A stretch of DNA of 64,000 nt, from the NCBI GenBank assembly GCA_030142905.1, contig JASJOG010000665.1, forward strand, positions 1-64,000, in the 5' to 3' direction. The first letter of the stretch is position 1. The number at the start of each line of letters is the position of its first letter. The notes beneath the pieces are model-generated. The model was not told the origin of the DNA, did no database searches, and saw only the letters and a program-made list of their open reading frames with translations. The stretch is from Heliopora coerulea (Eukaryota; Cnidaria; Anthozoa; Scleralcyonacea; Helioporidae). Below, piece after piece: positions 45,055 to 55,523 of this stretch. Position numbers and translations under genes: made by a program.

Positions 45055-45430
45055 AAAATCAAACAGATTCCGGTACCTTTTATATAAAATTTATAAATAT
45101 AAATTACGGAGAAAGAAGTTGAACTTCTCAAGGATAATTTTAAGCAGAAAACTAAGTGAATATATGCCAAAAAAACACGATGTAACAGGTAAAAACAAGC
45201 AAGTAAACCTAAGCCGCTAACTCACGAACACAAACTTTGTTAAAAGCGATGAAAAAATGAGCCAAAAACCATATAATAAATTCTTTATTAACCTTGTTTG
45301 TTTGATCTGTACGGGAAAGTATTTGCCCTCGGTTTTTTCCGCGCAGACCTCGCTCCTTTGTCGCCAGGTCTGTACGAAAACCTCAGGCAAATACTTTCCC
45401 GTACAGACCTCATACTCGGTTAATAAATAA
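45055..45430. repeat. Dispersed repeat family B, right half of split copy, with inverted GTACAGACC motifs
   Basis: It starts AAAATCAAACAGATTCCGG, matching the uninterrupted copy near 18055. It continues with AAGCAGAAAACTAAGTGAAT and CAAGTAAACCTAAGCCGC. At 45300-45412 a hairpin with GGGAAAGTATTTGCCCTCGG and its inverted partner ends the repeat. Confidence 0.6.
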
Positions 45431-45504
45431 TCAATATAAAACGTTAGTTAAATGTGGGAGCTTGGAAAATATATAATGCTCTTTAGCTATTCTACTCAGA
45501 AAAA

Positions 45505-45600
45505 ACTTTCTTAGTTCCTGACCGGAATTAAACCCGTAACCTTCTGATCGCCAGTGAGATGCTCTAACTAATGAGCTACATGCACTCAGATAGTGAACGA
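45505..45600 (-). repeat. tRNA-derived SINE, second family
   Basis: On the minus strand an A-box-like TAGCTCATTAG and a B-box-like GGTTTAATTCC are spaced as in a tRNA, followed by a tail with AGTTTTTTCTGAGTAGAATA. The acceptor and T stems contain mismatches, so it is not a working tRNA. Confidence 0.55.
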
Positions 45601-45844
45601 AGGTTACATTTATGTACTGGTTCGTATTGATGGTAGACATATGTACTGCCAGTCAGCAAGTCTCGATATGTCACCAATTTATGTTTGGTGTTGATCAATG
45701 ATGTAGTTAAAGGTGGTAGCTTGCTAGATATATCGAAGGATGAAAATCAAGGCCAGCAAAAAATTTGTAGGATAGGCATTTTGTGTCAAAAGTGTTATTA
45801 ACGTCTTACGTTTCAGTTTGATGTTTGAGAAACGTGAGAGCTTG

Positions 45845-46045
45845 GATATATTAGGGTAGATGAACAATCTTCAAGCTCGATACTCAGAAAATGATTTCTG
45901 AGCCCCAGACGGAGATCGAACCCGCAACCTTCTGATGACCGATTAGCGCTCTAACCGGTGATCAGTAGGTTGCGGATTCGATCCCCGTCTGGGACTCAGA
46001 AATCATTTTCTGAGTATCGAGCTTGAAGATCGTTCATCTACCATA
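45845..46045. repeat. Palindromic tRNA-derived repeat (head-to-head)
   Basis: A minus-strand unit (45848-45955) is joined directly to a plus-strand unit (45956-46045) of the 242-bp family. The whole forms a roughly 100-bp-arm hairpin with TAGATGAACAATCTTCAAGC at one end and its mirror at the other. The tRNA-like heads meet in the middle and are truncated there. Confidence 0.7.
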
Positions 46046-46475
46046 TTACGTTTCATTACTCAAAACGCAACATCATCAGAGAATGAAACATAATACGACA
46101 AAGCAATTACTAAAGTATTATTACAGGTTAATTAGGGTAAATTTGGTGTTTGAGAGGATATAGGAAGTGATCTGATGTCAGACGTGACGAAGAGGGTAAA
46201 GGAAGTCAGAATAAGGAAAGAGGAATTATGCTTGATTGAGAGTTAAGAGTAGGACTGAGTTTGTGAATGAGTAAACGTTCTCTAATGAGGAGTTCATGAG
46301 TGATAGATGAAGAGGAGTGAGAGAGAATGATGAAATCATCCGATGTAGTGGGATGGCCAGTGTCGTGGTGATGTGATAGGATGTTTGTCGCAGAAGGGCT
46401 AACACGCTCTTTGCCAGTTAGGGCTGAGATACCCATGTGATCAGAAATCCGTGTGTGGAGAAGTCGGCTTGTTTA
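46046..46475 (-). pseudogene. Penelope-like GIY-YIG C-terminal fragment with end motif
   Basis: The minus-strand frame reads RLLHTRISDHMGISALTG, SNIL-type TNILSHHHDTGHPTTSDDFI and ELLIRERLLIHKLSPTLN, the conserved end of a Penelope GIY-YIG domain, then a stop at 46206. Downstream (46045-46085) lies a hammerhead-like end motif with CTGATGA and GAAAC. The RT part is missing. The GIY-YIG N-terminal strand is interrupted near 46475. Confidence 0.8.
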
Positions 46476-46479
46476 GCTC

Positions 46480-47600
46480 CTAATAAACCTTTTAACACAA
46501 AAAGCCCATCCTGCGAATTTTTTTGCTAGGCCTTGATTGTCATCCTTCGATTACGATTTCTGCTTGGTAGATATATGATGTTTCTTTCTGTAAACTTTCT
46601 GAGTTCCTTCAGAAAGGTTGTCTGAGTAGAACAGCTTGAGACTATGAGCAAAAAGAAACATTATAAATCTACCAAGCTACCACATTTAACTACATCATAA
46701 ATATAACATACAGTATTATAAAGCATTCTATATGAAATATATAACACTGTATACATATGTCACATATATAATATATACAAAATATGTTACGTAATATATA
46801 ACATGTTAACATTAATGTAATATTTTTGTTTTATAAATTAATATAAAAATTAGGTGTTATCTATAAATATCTGTGCATGTAAATATGAGTACATAAAAAT
46901 ATTGATATATGTATATGTATGTGCATTTATTAGTCATTGACCGAATGCAAGATCTGTGCGGGAAAGATTTAACTATCGTAAGCAGCTTTGGTGTTAATTT
47001 TTAGTAAAACATAAGAGGATCTGGTTGAATCATGTCCTCAAAACACCTCTGAAATTTTCTCTCCAAGACTTGCCGGTCTGTAACAAAAGATTTATTTCAA
47101 TGAAAGTCAAGCAATCTTTATAGCGATGTTTTTTCATCTATATAATAAATATATAAATATATTTCTGATGAGGAAAATCCAAAGAAGTTAATGATTGATC
47201 AGTTCTTTAGTCATGAATTCCTTGAATGATACGGTGGTTATTTCTGTACGTCATACAGCAGCAATTATAGAAATTTTTTACTCGTATTACAGATTTTATG
47301 CTTTTTCGGATAGATTAAGAGATTCCTTTTTCGGCAACGTATGCCAGCCTGCACTCTCTCAAAATAAGGTACAGTAAAGTATGAGGCTTCATACCTCAAG
47401 TGCAAAACCTGCTGTACTGATCGGTCCCCTTTAACAAACTGGTCCTTTGGGCAGTTGCACAAGCCCCCTCTCAGTCGTTCTGAACGTAGGTACTTTTTAA
47501 GAAAGACACGCTGATTCGTTTTTGGTTATCAAGATGTCATGGTATAATCTACTATTCTTTTCATTTTACCGAGTGTGGCACATTCCGTTTGAGTGGTCAT
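46480..47600. other. No gene recognised
   Basis: AT-rich sequence with no convincing exon or repeat end. A possible open stretch at 47195-47377 has no recognised features. Confidence 0.35.
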
Positions 47601-47604
47601 GCAG

Positions 47605-48080
47605 GAAAATATTTATGAAAGGAAAGCAAACCGTGATATGAAGAAACACCTAACCTGCCGCTTGAAAGTCTACCTTGAGAAGTCCCCTGACATTAGTAGG
47701 AGCATGAACAACATATAAAATCAGAGGAGTCTTCAATTCTTTCTAACGACTGTAACATTACATCTCACAAAAACATGGAGAATTTAAATCGTCAAGAGTG
47801 AGGGACCACAATAGTTTTTAGGGACGCTGCCGGATATTCTTTGTTTTGATTATAAGAAACAACATGCAAAGAGAAATAAAGGACGACATTCAGGAATTGA
47901 GGAAGTCGTGGGACACGGAATTTACAAATGTTGACCAACGTGATACGGGGAAATAAGCATATTAGACCACAGGATTCGGGATTTCTTAGTATTTATTTCT
48001 ATTTCAGAAAATGTTAAGATGGCGCTCAACAATCTTCTCACTGGGCAAGATTTTCCGGACCAGCAATGCAAGTCATGCAA
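47605..48080 (+). CDS. Possible host exons, unknown gene
   Basis: Three protein-like stretches occur in order. The first, after acceptor GTGGTCATGCAG at 47604, reads ENIYERKANRDMKKHLTC and CRLKVYLEKSPDISRSMNNI to a TAA at 47716. The second, around 47857-47940, reads MQREIKDDIQELRKSWDTEF. The third (48008-48080), between acceptor TTTCTATTTCAG and donor GTAATT, reads NVKMALNNLLTGQDFPDQQC. The second and third are phase-compatible if the second ends at a GTGATA donor near 47943; the first and second are not clearly linked. The charged, helical composition suggests coiled-coil or linker sequence. No family is recognised. Confidence 0.35.
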
Positions 48081-48639
48081 GTAATTGAAGACCATTGCTC
48101 AAGACACGCAAATCATTCAATGCCAACCTGATCGGTCAGATCAGTTCAGTCGGTTCACAACATCAGACACGATGGACCTGGACCCCCAGCCAAGAACCCC
48201 TTCAATCTCGTTTGGAGCGTTTGGGATTACATGAACGGTCGAGAATATGGAGCGGAATACTAGATTGAAGGTGCCTATTTTGGATCCTCAACAATCTTAA
48301 GATTTCTCTATGCAGTCGATCCTCCAATGTAAAACATATGGAAGGTTCAATTTGATTCGGATATATTATCCTAGTTAGAATTATAATTAGCGTCATTACG
48401 CCTCTTCACTCTTAATTTGGTTTATAATTTGATGCGAGCCGAAAATAAGCTATTGGAATTTACTCAATAAAATCAACATGTTAAAACTCCAGCAATAAAG
48501 AATTAACGTGGCTTTTCCAGACAAGTTTTACTTGTAGTTTTAACAATTGCCATGTAAACAGTCAAGGAACAAAATAATTAAATTTATTTATTAAAGTTAA
48601 GCAATATGAGGAACTTTGACGGCACATGGAAACAATCGC

Positions 48640-49585
48640 CTGTATTCTAAAAGCTCACTCACACGCACACTTGAGTTTGACTCCCATGAGATGCATTCAA
48701 GTACGATTGAAGTGTGAGTATGAGTAGAGTATGAGTTTGAGTGTTCACTCTGTGAGGGAGCACTCATTCGTTAAAAAAATCTGGTGAATTTGTATGCAAA
48801 GAGGTTACTCAAGTGTCACTTACTGGAGTGCGTTACGGTGAATAATCGGGATTGTTTGAGCTATTGATACTCGTTGTTGAGTCTCGGTTGCATAGTTCGC
48901 AAGTCGCTGCTGCACATGCCAGATGTCTCAAAGTAGGCAATACTTTTCACAATTGGAAAAGTATCATCTGCAGGAAAGTTAATGTAATGTTTCTTTAAGC
49001 GAGCAATTATCTCGGATACCAGTTTTATAATTCTACTTGTTAATGGCTGCGAAATGTCACACAAGTCTCCGCATGCTAACTGGAACGTACATAAAGTTGG
49101 CATAAAACCGGAGCGTTAACAACAATTGAATATCAGCAGGGATGAGTTTTCCTCGGTCATTATGTACACAAATATCTGGTCTGGTTATAGCCAGTAGCTC
49201 ACCAAACCCAGCCTTCGTTAACACGTATCTGCTCCGAAATTGTTCCTCGTCATATTGCTCATAATCAAAATTATACGTCTTTCGTTTATTTCTGTAGTGA
49301 ACGGGAATGTTATCGACTGATGTTGGCCTGTTTAGCCACCGATCCGTAATGTTTGTATTACTAAGTACAGGTGAGTGTAGGTCAAGGGAGGTATACCTTT
49401 CACTTACACTTCGCTCCAAATTTGAGCTTCCCTTGAGAGTGAGTGCTGTTTTTGAATAGCTGGAGTGTGAGTGCAGTACCAAACTCTACGAGTGTGACGG
49501 GGGACTCAATAAGCTGTGAGTTGCACTTATGGAGGATGAGCGTTCACTCTTTGAGTTTGAGTGTGAGTGAGCTTTTAGAATACAG
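48640..49585 (-). mobile_element. Harbinger deletion derivative with 25-bp perfect TIRs
   Basis: The ends 48640-48664 and 49561-49585 are exact inverted copies over 25 bases (CTGTATTCTAAAAGCTCAC start). Both subterminal regions are packed with GAGT/ACTC motifs (for example GAGTGTGAGTGAGC), likely transposase-binding repeats. The interior keeps only the N-terminal half of a Harbinger transposase on the minus strand. The 946-bp length and perfect TIRs suggest a relatively recent non-autonomous copy. A TWA duplication was not evident. Confidence 0.75.
48861..49400 (-). pseudogene. Harbinger transposase N-terminal fragment
   Basis: Frame one contains FRSRYVLTKAGFGELLAITR and PADIQLLLTLRFYANFMYVP, the HARBI1 helical domain. 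A frameshift near 49080 leads to DISQPLTSRIIKLVSEIIAR and INFPADDTFPIVKSIAYFET. The nuclease domain with its DDE triad is entirely missing. Confidence 0.75.
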
Positions 49586-49589
49586 TTGT

Positions 49590-51430
49590 ATAACTTGCAT
49601 TAATGTGGTAAATTTTATAAAACAGCTTTAAGACGTCGTTGGTTAGTCGTTTTGATCTGAACTGTTTTCATGAACACTGCTTCAATTAAGTTCTAAAACA
49701 TAAGCGGAGATTAAAAAGTGAAAAATGAAAAAAATCTGAGGTGATCTATCTTTGGAAACATACTTTTGATGTAAAGTTTTTAGCCAAACTTTATTTAGAA
49801 GGAATGAATTAGCTGAAAAACTACCCTCGAATGAAAAGGTACAAGAATTCTGTGTCTCGTTTATAAATTTGAAAGTGGAATGTAAGCTGTGATTTCAAGT
49901 TTGTTCTAATTTCAACGACTTTTTGTTTTATTTCCCCGTTTTTCTCAACATTTCTCAGACTCTGTTCAAGTTTGCGGCACCGAAGCAAGTTTTGGAAGGA
50001 GATAAATATTCTCTACTCACACAGAGTCCAAAATATGTCCTTTCTTTTGTGGGTCAGACGTCTGGAAAAAATTGAATAATTTAGGAAGATTGATCAGGAA
50101 AATGATGAATACATGTCTTGACAAACATAAAGTTAGGAAAGCATATGGGTGATAAATTAGTTTCTGAGTGATGGTGACAAATTTAAGACCCAATTAGAAT
50201 GACGTTTTCGTGATAATATGACAGCTTACCGAACTGGGAACTTTATTAATATGGTCTGTAAACGATAGGGGCTCATGCAATGATTCAAAGAGTCGTATTC
50301 AGCGAAAAGCCTGTAATTGAACGAGGAAGACATTAAATCAAGTCGTGCCGATGTAAGTACATATTGTTTGATTATTTTACCTCTAAAAGGTAAGCAAAAA
50401 CTTTAAGATAATGAAGAAGAAAACGTTCTACTAGAACTCACAATGGAGCGGGATATTTCTTGTCCGATATTGTAAAATTTTTCATTTACTTAAATAAGTT
50501 GCGATATTTATTTTAGGCTTTTCTTAAACGTGATGGGTTAAATTAAACAAAAAGAATAGGAAAATTAGACAGAGAATTATTTTTCCCCTCAACCTATGCT
50601 CTCATACACACATTTATCCCATGTACATAGGCTCAGATACACCAAATGGATACATACTATCTGCAGTTCCCTCCTTTTAACGATAAAAAGGTCTTTTTAT
50701 ATATTTGAACATTGAACAAAGCAAATAAACGAAAAATGCTATTGATCAAAAAGTATATGCAATAGAATATTTGAGTTACTTTTTGAATAAACTCATGTTA
50801 TTGTTTTAGCAGTTTTAATTTTTGTGAAATATTTTCTTTTTCTGTTATTCTATTTTTTCCTTTCTTTTGAATTTGGGCGTTTCTCTTGGTTCTTCGTGAT
50901 GGCATTGTTTGATTAACAAAATGACGTTTGTATACAAAATTACGGGAAAGTTGTAGGAAAAAAGATTAGAGGTAATCGATGACTGCTGTTTTTGGGATAG
51001 ATAGTTCGACACATTTTCGGCGACATGTCATGATCAAATGTCACAGTATACAACCTTTTTTACTCCTCTCAAAGTCTGTAATAGAAAGTTATTACTATGC
51101 TCAGAAGCTTTGCGTAAAATTTATCATCAAAATGTTAGTTTATCCAGCGCTTGACTGATCGTCTTTTGAAAATCTGGCTCCAGATGGAGTAGCAAACTGG
51201 CAATCTTTTAGGATGCTAAAGTTCCTCCACCGTGAAAAAAGTCGTCCACCAAATCTGACCTTATTTAAAAATGATTTTCAAATTAGGAAGAATGGTATTT
51301 TTGTTGGTCGATGTTTCTTCTCATTTAAGAGACATACATATTGAAACAGCGGTTTTTAGTCATGGTAACAAATTTAAACACGGTTTTCAATTACGTTGAT
51401 ACCATGGTGATTGGTAATTTACAACAATGT
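49590..51430. other. No gene recognised
   Basis: No exon, TIR or transposon protein is recognised across this AT-rich stretch. Confidence 0.4.
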
Positions 51431-51761
51431 AAGTAAAAATGAAATAAACGCACTAAAAAGGTATACACTGTTACTAAGATTTAGGTACTGCTGGACCGTT
51501 TAGTTCTTAAAAGAACTGTACAGAACTTAAAGAGAGATAAAATACTACGTAAAGAATAGGTCTAGAGAATAATGAAAGATCACGATGCATTTCGGCAGAC
51601 CACTTATCAAGTGCTATACGTCTGCTGATTCAAAAGAAACAAATCACCTGCATATATAGCCTCAAAAACTGATGACATCAACCCGAAGATATGCGGGAGG
51701 GTCAAAATAGGGCTAGCTTGAAAACAAATTCCTTTTGCCGGCACAGATCCGGATCGTTAAG

Positions 51762-52520
51762 TTATATGCAAATAACTTTGATCACTTTCAACTGAAAGGA
51801 GGAACGGCATTTGCAAAGAGTTCTAAAATTACCGTCTAAGTAGGCTTCAGCGCAAGATCTATTAGACAAAAGGTGTTTGCCAACTGCTGAATCACAACTG
51901 ATGAATTGACTGCAGCGGCATTTTTGATCTGATTGTCGACGTGATGGCTGAGTTTTATTTGTAATGACGCTAGAAACATGTTGTTTGATCCTATCACCTA
52001 GTTTCGGATTAGTTCCACCCACATAGCGAGATCCACATTTGCATTTAAATCCGTAAATAACACAACTTGATGAAGAAACAGTAAGAGAATCTTTGTTAGT
52101 GGTTGGGAGGATAGTTTTCCTCGAAAAAATACCAACAAATCTAGCGACAGGAAATGTTTGCTTAGTTATTAACTTGATCAATTATCCGAAAGTTTCGGAA
52201 ATTTGCCTAATCCAAGGAAGTGTTAAATAGACTGGGCATTTAGCGGGTCCACTTAGTTTGTCTTTTTCACTTTGATTAAAAGCTCCATCAAGTATTCTTT
52301 CCATTTAGTAGCCAATAGATAAAAATATAGATTTCAACTTTTCTAGATCATTTTGAAGAAATTTCTCCGAGGAAATCTTACGAATACGGCTAATTAAACA
52401 TTTAATCAATGAGAATTTTTGCTTTGTAGCACTGAAAAAATCAAATCTAGTGTGAAGGCCAGTAAAAGTCGGTTTCCTATAAACACTTGATATGATGAAG
52501 CCCGTGTCCTCTTTGTGCAC
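51762..52520 (-). pseudogene. Penelope-like RT end and GIY-YIG domain
   Basis: The RT thumb region is seen as SSVYRKPTFTGLHTRFDFFS, RIRKISSEKFLQNDLEKLK and then a stop near 52305. After a gap comes the GIY-YIG domain with SSSCVIYGFKCKCGSRYVGG and GDRIKQHVSSVI, a Cys pair (CKC) and a downstream Cys/His-rich stretch (QKCRCSQFISCDSAVGKHLL). The RT active site is not included. The stop separating the parts and the truncation make it inactive. Confidence 0.85.
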
Positions 52521-52539
52521 GGGAAGTCTTCAACCATCA

Positions 52540-52887
52540 TTAAAATTTACCTGTGAGTATGACAAAGACAATAAACTTCCTTTCCTAGATGTACTTGAGC
52601 ACAAAAAGGACAGGGGCTTCATGACAAGTGTTTATAGGAGATCGACGTCTACTGGCAGGATCAAACAACATGTTCCTAGTGTCATTAGAAAAAAAACTCA
52701 ACCATCACGTCAACAACCAGATCAAAAATGCCGATCTAGTCATTTTATCAGATGTGATTCAGCAGTTGGCAAACATCTTTTGTCTAATAAATCTTGCGCT
52801 GAAGCCTACTTAGACGGTAATTTTAGAATTCTTTGCAAATGCCTTTCCTCCTTTCAAATGAAAATGATGAAAGTTATTTGCATATAA
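52540..52887 (+). pseudogene. Internally deleted Penelope-like fragment
   Basis: RT residues (CEYDKDNKLPFLDVLEHKKD, MTSVYRRSTSTG) run directly into GIY-YIG residues (RIKQHVPSVIRKKTQPSRQ) with the intervening RT end and first GIY-YIG strands missing, yet the frame stays open to 52887. The in-frame deletion removed about 130 residues relative to the opposite-strand copy. Confidence 0.8.
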
Positions 52888-53394
52888 CTTAACGATCCGG
52901 ATCTGTGCCGGCAAAAAAAATTTATTTTCCAGCTAGCCCTATTTTGACCCTCCCGCATATCTTCGGGTTGATGTCATCAGTTTTTGAGACTATATATGCA
53001 GGTGATTTGTTTCTTTTGAATCAGCAGAAGTATATCAGTTGATAAGTAGTCTGCCGAAATGTATCGTGATCTTTCTTAATTCTTTATACCTACTCTTTGC
53101 GTAATATTTTACCTCGCTTTAAGTTTCACACAGTTCTTTTAAGGACTTAATGGTCCAGCAGTACTTAAATCTTAGTCGCTGTGTATACCTTTTCCCGTGC
53201 GTTTGTTTCATATCCATATTTTTTAAAACGTAGAAATCAGATGCCCATGATCACTGGTTTATATACATATTTTAATAGTTTTATTCCCTGATCTTTTGAA
53301 CGTGGTCTCATCTACACCAAGGGAAACCGTTCCCGAAAGTAGTACTATGGCCGACAAACAGAGTGCGTTTAATAAATTTTTAAGTAGACTCAAG

Positions 53395-53660
53395 GGTCGT
53401 ACGCAATTGAGCGAGCATTCGGGTTGCTAAAAGGGAGATGGAAGTATTTACTGGTCAAGCTCGACGAATCAGTGGAAAAAGTGTCCTCGACAATCATCAC
53501 TTGTTACATACTCCAAAATATTTGCTTGGAGGTTATCGATACTACCGAAGTTGATATAACTAATGATGAGAATGAAAATCATGTGGCATCCCTTCCAGGC
53601 CATGATGTCAATGCAGATGGAGCAACACTGAGAAACATAATTAAAGACATGTTATATTGA
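53395..53660 (+). pseudogene. Harbinger transposase C-terminal fragment
   Basis: The sequence LKGRWKYLLVKLDESVEKVS followed by ITCYILQNICLEV matches the end of the DDE_4-type nuclease, after its last catalytic residue. The frame is open from 53424, but the preceding part holds a stop. It ends in an acidic tail. Confidence 0.75.
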
Positions 53661-53793
53661 AACAACTGTTTTACATCCACTAATTTAAACCTTTGTCGAC
53701 AGAACAAGAACAATGAGAAAAGCAGTGCGTAATGAAACATTTCTTTCTTCAGTATCTTTTATGCAGAACAAACACTCTGTTAAATGTCAAGTA

Positions 53794-54293
53794 TTAACAA
53801 AAAATTTCTATTATTTTAAATTTTTCCAATATAACAATAATAATAAAAAGTTTTTCAAGTAGTGTCACATGGGCTTTGTGAATTAATTGTCTCCTGTAAA
53901 AATTTTTTGGATCTCCTTTACAGAATCGAACATGAGCTTTTTGACTACGCAACTCTCGTTCGGCTTCTTTCTCAGCCAAGCACTCAAAAAACTCGTGATC
54001 CTTTAACTGGCTTTCTTGCAGAAACTGCACAAGATTAGAGAAATCAGACCCAATGTTCTTTGCTTTTTTCGAGACTGGTGTTTTCCTTTGCTGGGCTGGT
54101 TTTGACGTGCTGGTTTTTTTGTCAAGATCCTCTCGGATTCATTATCAGGATCGGTATCGCTGTCATCTTGTACTTGCTGTGGTGAGTTTGAATCATGGCT
54201 GGTGCTTGGAGGGGAATCTTTATCCTGATCCAAAGCACATTCAGCAAGGTGTTTTGGTGTTATATTTGGCTTACATCCTAGCACTTCGTCCAA
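53794..54293 (-). pseudogene. Harbinger Myb/SANT-like protein fragment
   Basis: The frame from 54293 reads MDEVLGCKPNITPKHLAECA followed by a Ser/Asp-rich acidic linker and a basic cluster. A frameshift near 54020 then leads to LQESQLKDHEFFECLAEKEA and a final helix. This resembles the C-terminal half of the DNA-binding accessory protein of Harbinger elements. It is convergent with the transposase fragment at 53395-53660, as expected for one element. Its N-terminal Myb domain is cut off where the CR1 endonuclease fragment begins. Confidence 0.6.
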
Positions 54294-54306
54294 CTCTTCA
54301 AAGAAC

Positions 54307-54800
54307 TCAAACGTTTCTTATTTTTTTCAAAGCATTTTCAGAATCGTAATGGACATTAAAATCTCCGTGGAGTATAACAAAGGTACCAGGTTTTAAATTT
54401 CGTTTTTCTAAACAGAATTGAAAATGATCTAAAAGAGAAATATTGTCTTCGGAATTGGTGTTGGGTGGCCGATAGCAAACTCCACAAACAAAAGTTAAGG
54501 AATTGATTGGAACTTCAACACATAGTAATTCAAAATCGCTATGCTCAAGATCAGTTCGTCTCATAGATACGAAGGTTGATGAAATATAAAGCGCAACACC
54601 TCTGACCCTCCTATTATTACTTCTGTTCAACGGTACATTGGAATAAAACCTGAAAGGCGAAATGAATCACTGGTAACACCCTGATCTAACCACGTTTCTG
54701 AAACAGAAAAAGTATCAAGTTGTTGCTCAAAAACAAGAGTTGTGATTTCATCAAATTTATCTTCAACATTTAAACTTGTAGCATTAATTTGGCCTACATT
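54307..54800 (-). pseudogene. CR1-like endonuclease fragment
   Basis: From 54800 downwards the frame reads GQINATSLNVEDKFDEITTL, SVSETWLDQGV (catalytic Glu), then after a small break NNRRVRGVALYISSTFVSMR, CVEVPINSLTFVCGVCYRPP and ILHGDFNVHY (catalytic Asp/Asn). The rest of the endonuclease and the RT are missing. Because the 3' end normally survives in CR1 insertions, loss of the 3' part indicates a later deletion or insertion at 54307. Confidence 0.85.
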
Positions 54801-55520
54801 TTTGTTAGATTGCGAGAAGGGGCAGGGATGATTTTAATATCACCAGAAAGTAAAATTAATTAAAGTAAATTACTATAGAATGACATAATTATCTACTAAT
54901 AAAGTTTGTAAGTGACGATGAAATAAATAACTGACAAGAACGAAAAATAGGGTAATTATTAAACACCATGATAGCTGTTTTGTATATTTATAAACTAAAC
55001 TCCGCTAAAATTAAAATAAGTAAAGTACAACAAACTTACCTCGGGCTGCATAAAATAGTGCACAGACATAGAAGAATTTACACGGAAGAAAAAATGTAAG
55101 ATGATACAACCCAAATTAAATAAGAGAACACATTCGGAATGAGAGCAAAATCTTCGCTGAAAGGTTTGAATGTTCTCCTTAAATTTAATTCGTACAATAT
55201 TATCAGTTGGCAATTTCACCAAGACTTTTCCATCTGAAGTCCATGCTGAAAGATTTGGCAGGCCTCTCCTGGCAACACAATTAAATCTTTGCTAAATGAT
55301 GTAAGATCTTCATTGACAAACAATTTTCTTCCCATCAAACTTCGCTTATGTTTCAACACCTTTACTTTCGAATGGTATGATAAAAATTTAACAACATTAT
55401 GCACTCTATAGGGCAGCTTACACAGGTGATTCTTCTTGCGATTTTCTCATCCTGAAGCATGCTATTTAGTAAGCAACTAACCAAAATACTGTACCGGACA
55501 GCTTCGTACAAATGATTCAC
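54800..55520. other. No gene recognised
   Basis: AT-rich sequence with no exon or repeat ends that can be supported. Confidence 0.35.
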
Positions 55521-55523
55521 AAG

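Larger units (their letters stand above)
51437..53215. mobile_element. Second Penelope-like element in inverted-repeat arrangement
   Basis: A minus-strand 3' half (51437-52520) faces a plus-strand copy with a large internal deletion (52492-53215). The outer arms (about 51437-52190 and 52660-53215) are inverted copies, including CCTCCCGCATATCTTCGGGT and a GCAGGTGATTTGTTTCTTTT block. The arms have diverged more than those of the element at 39218, so this insertion is older. Confidence 0.8.

Noticed and set aside
51665..51690. CTGATGACATC as a further hammerhead core
   Set aside because: No GAAA follows at the right distance and no stem can be drawn.
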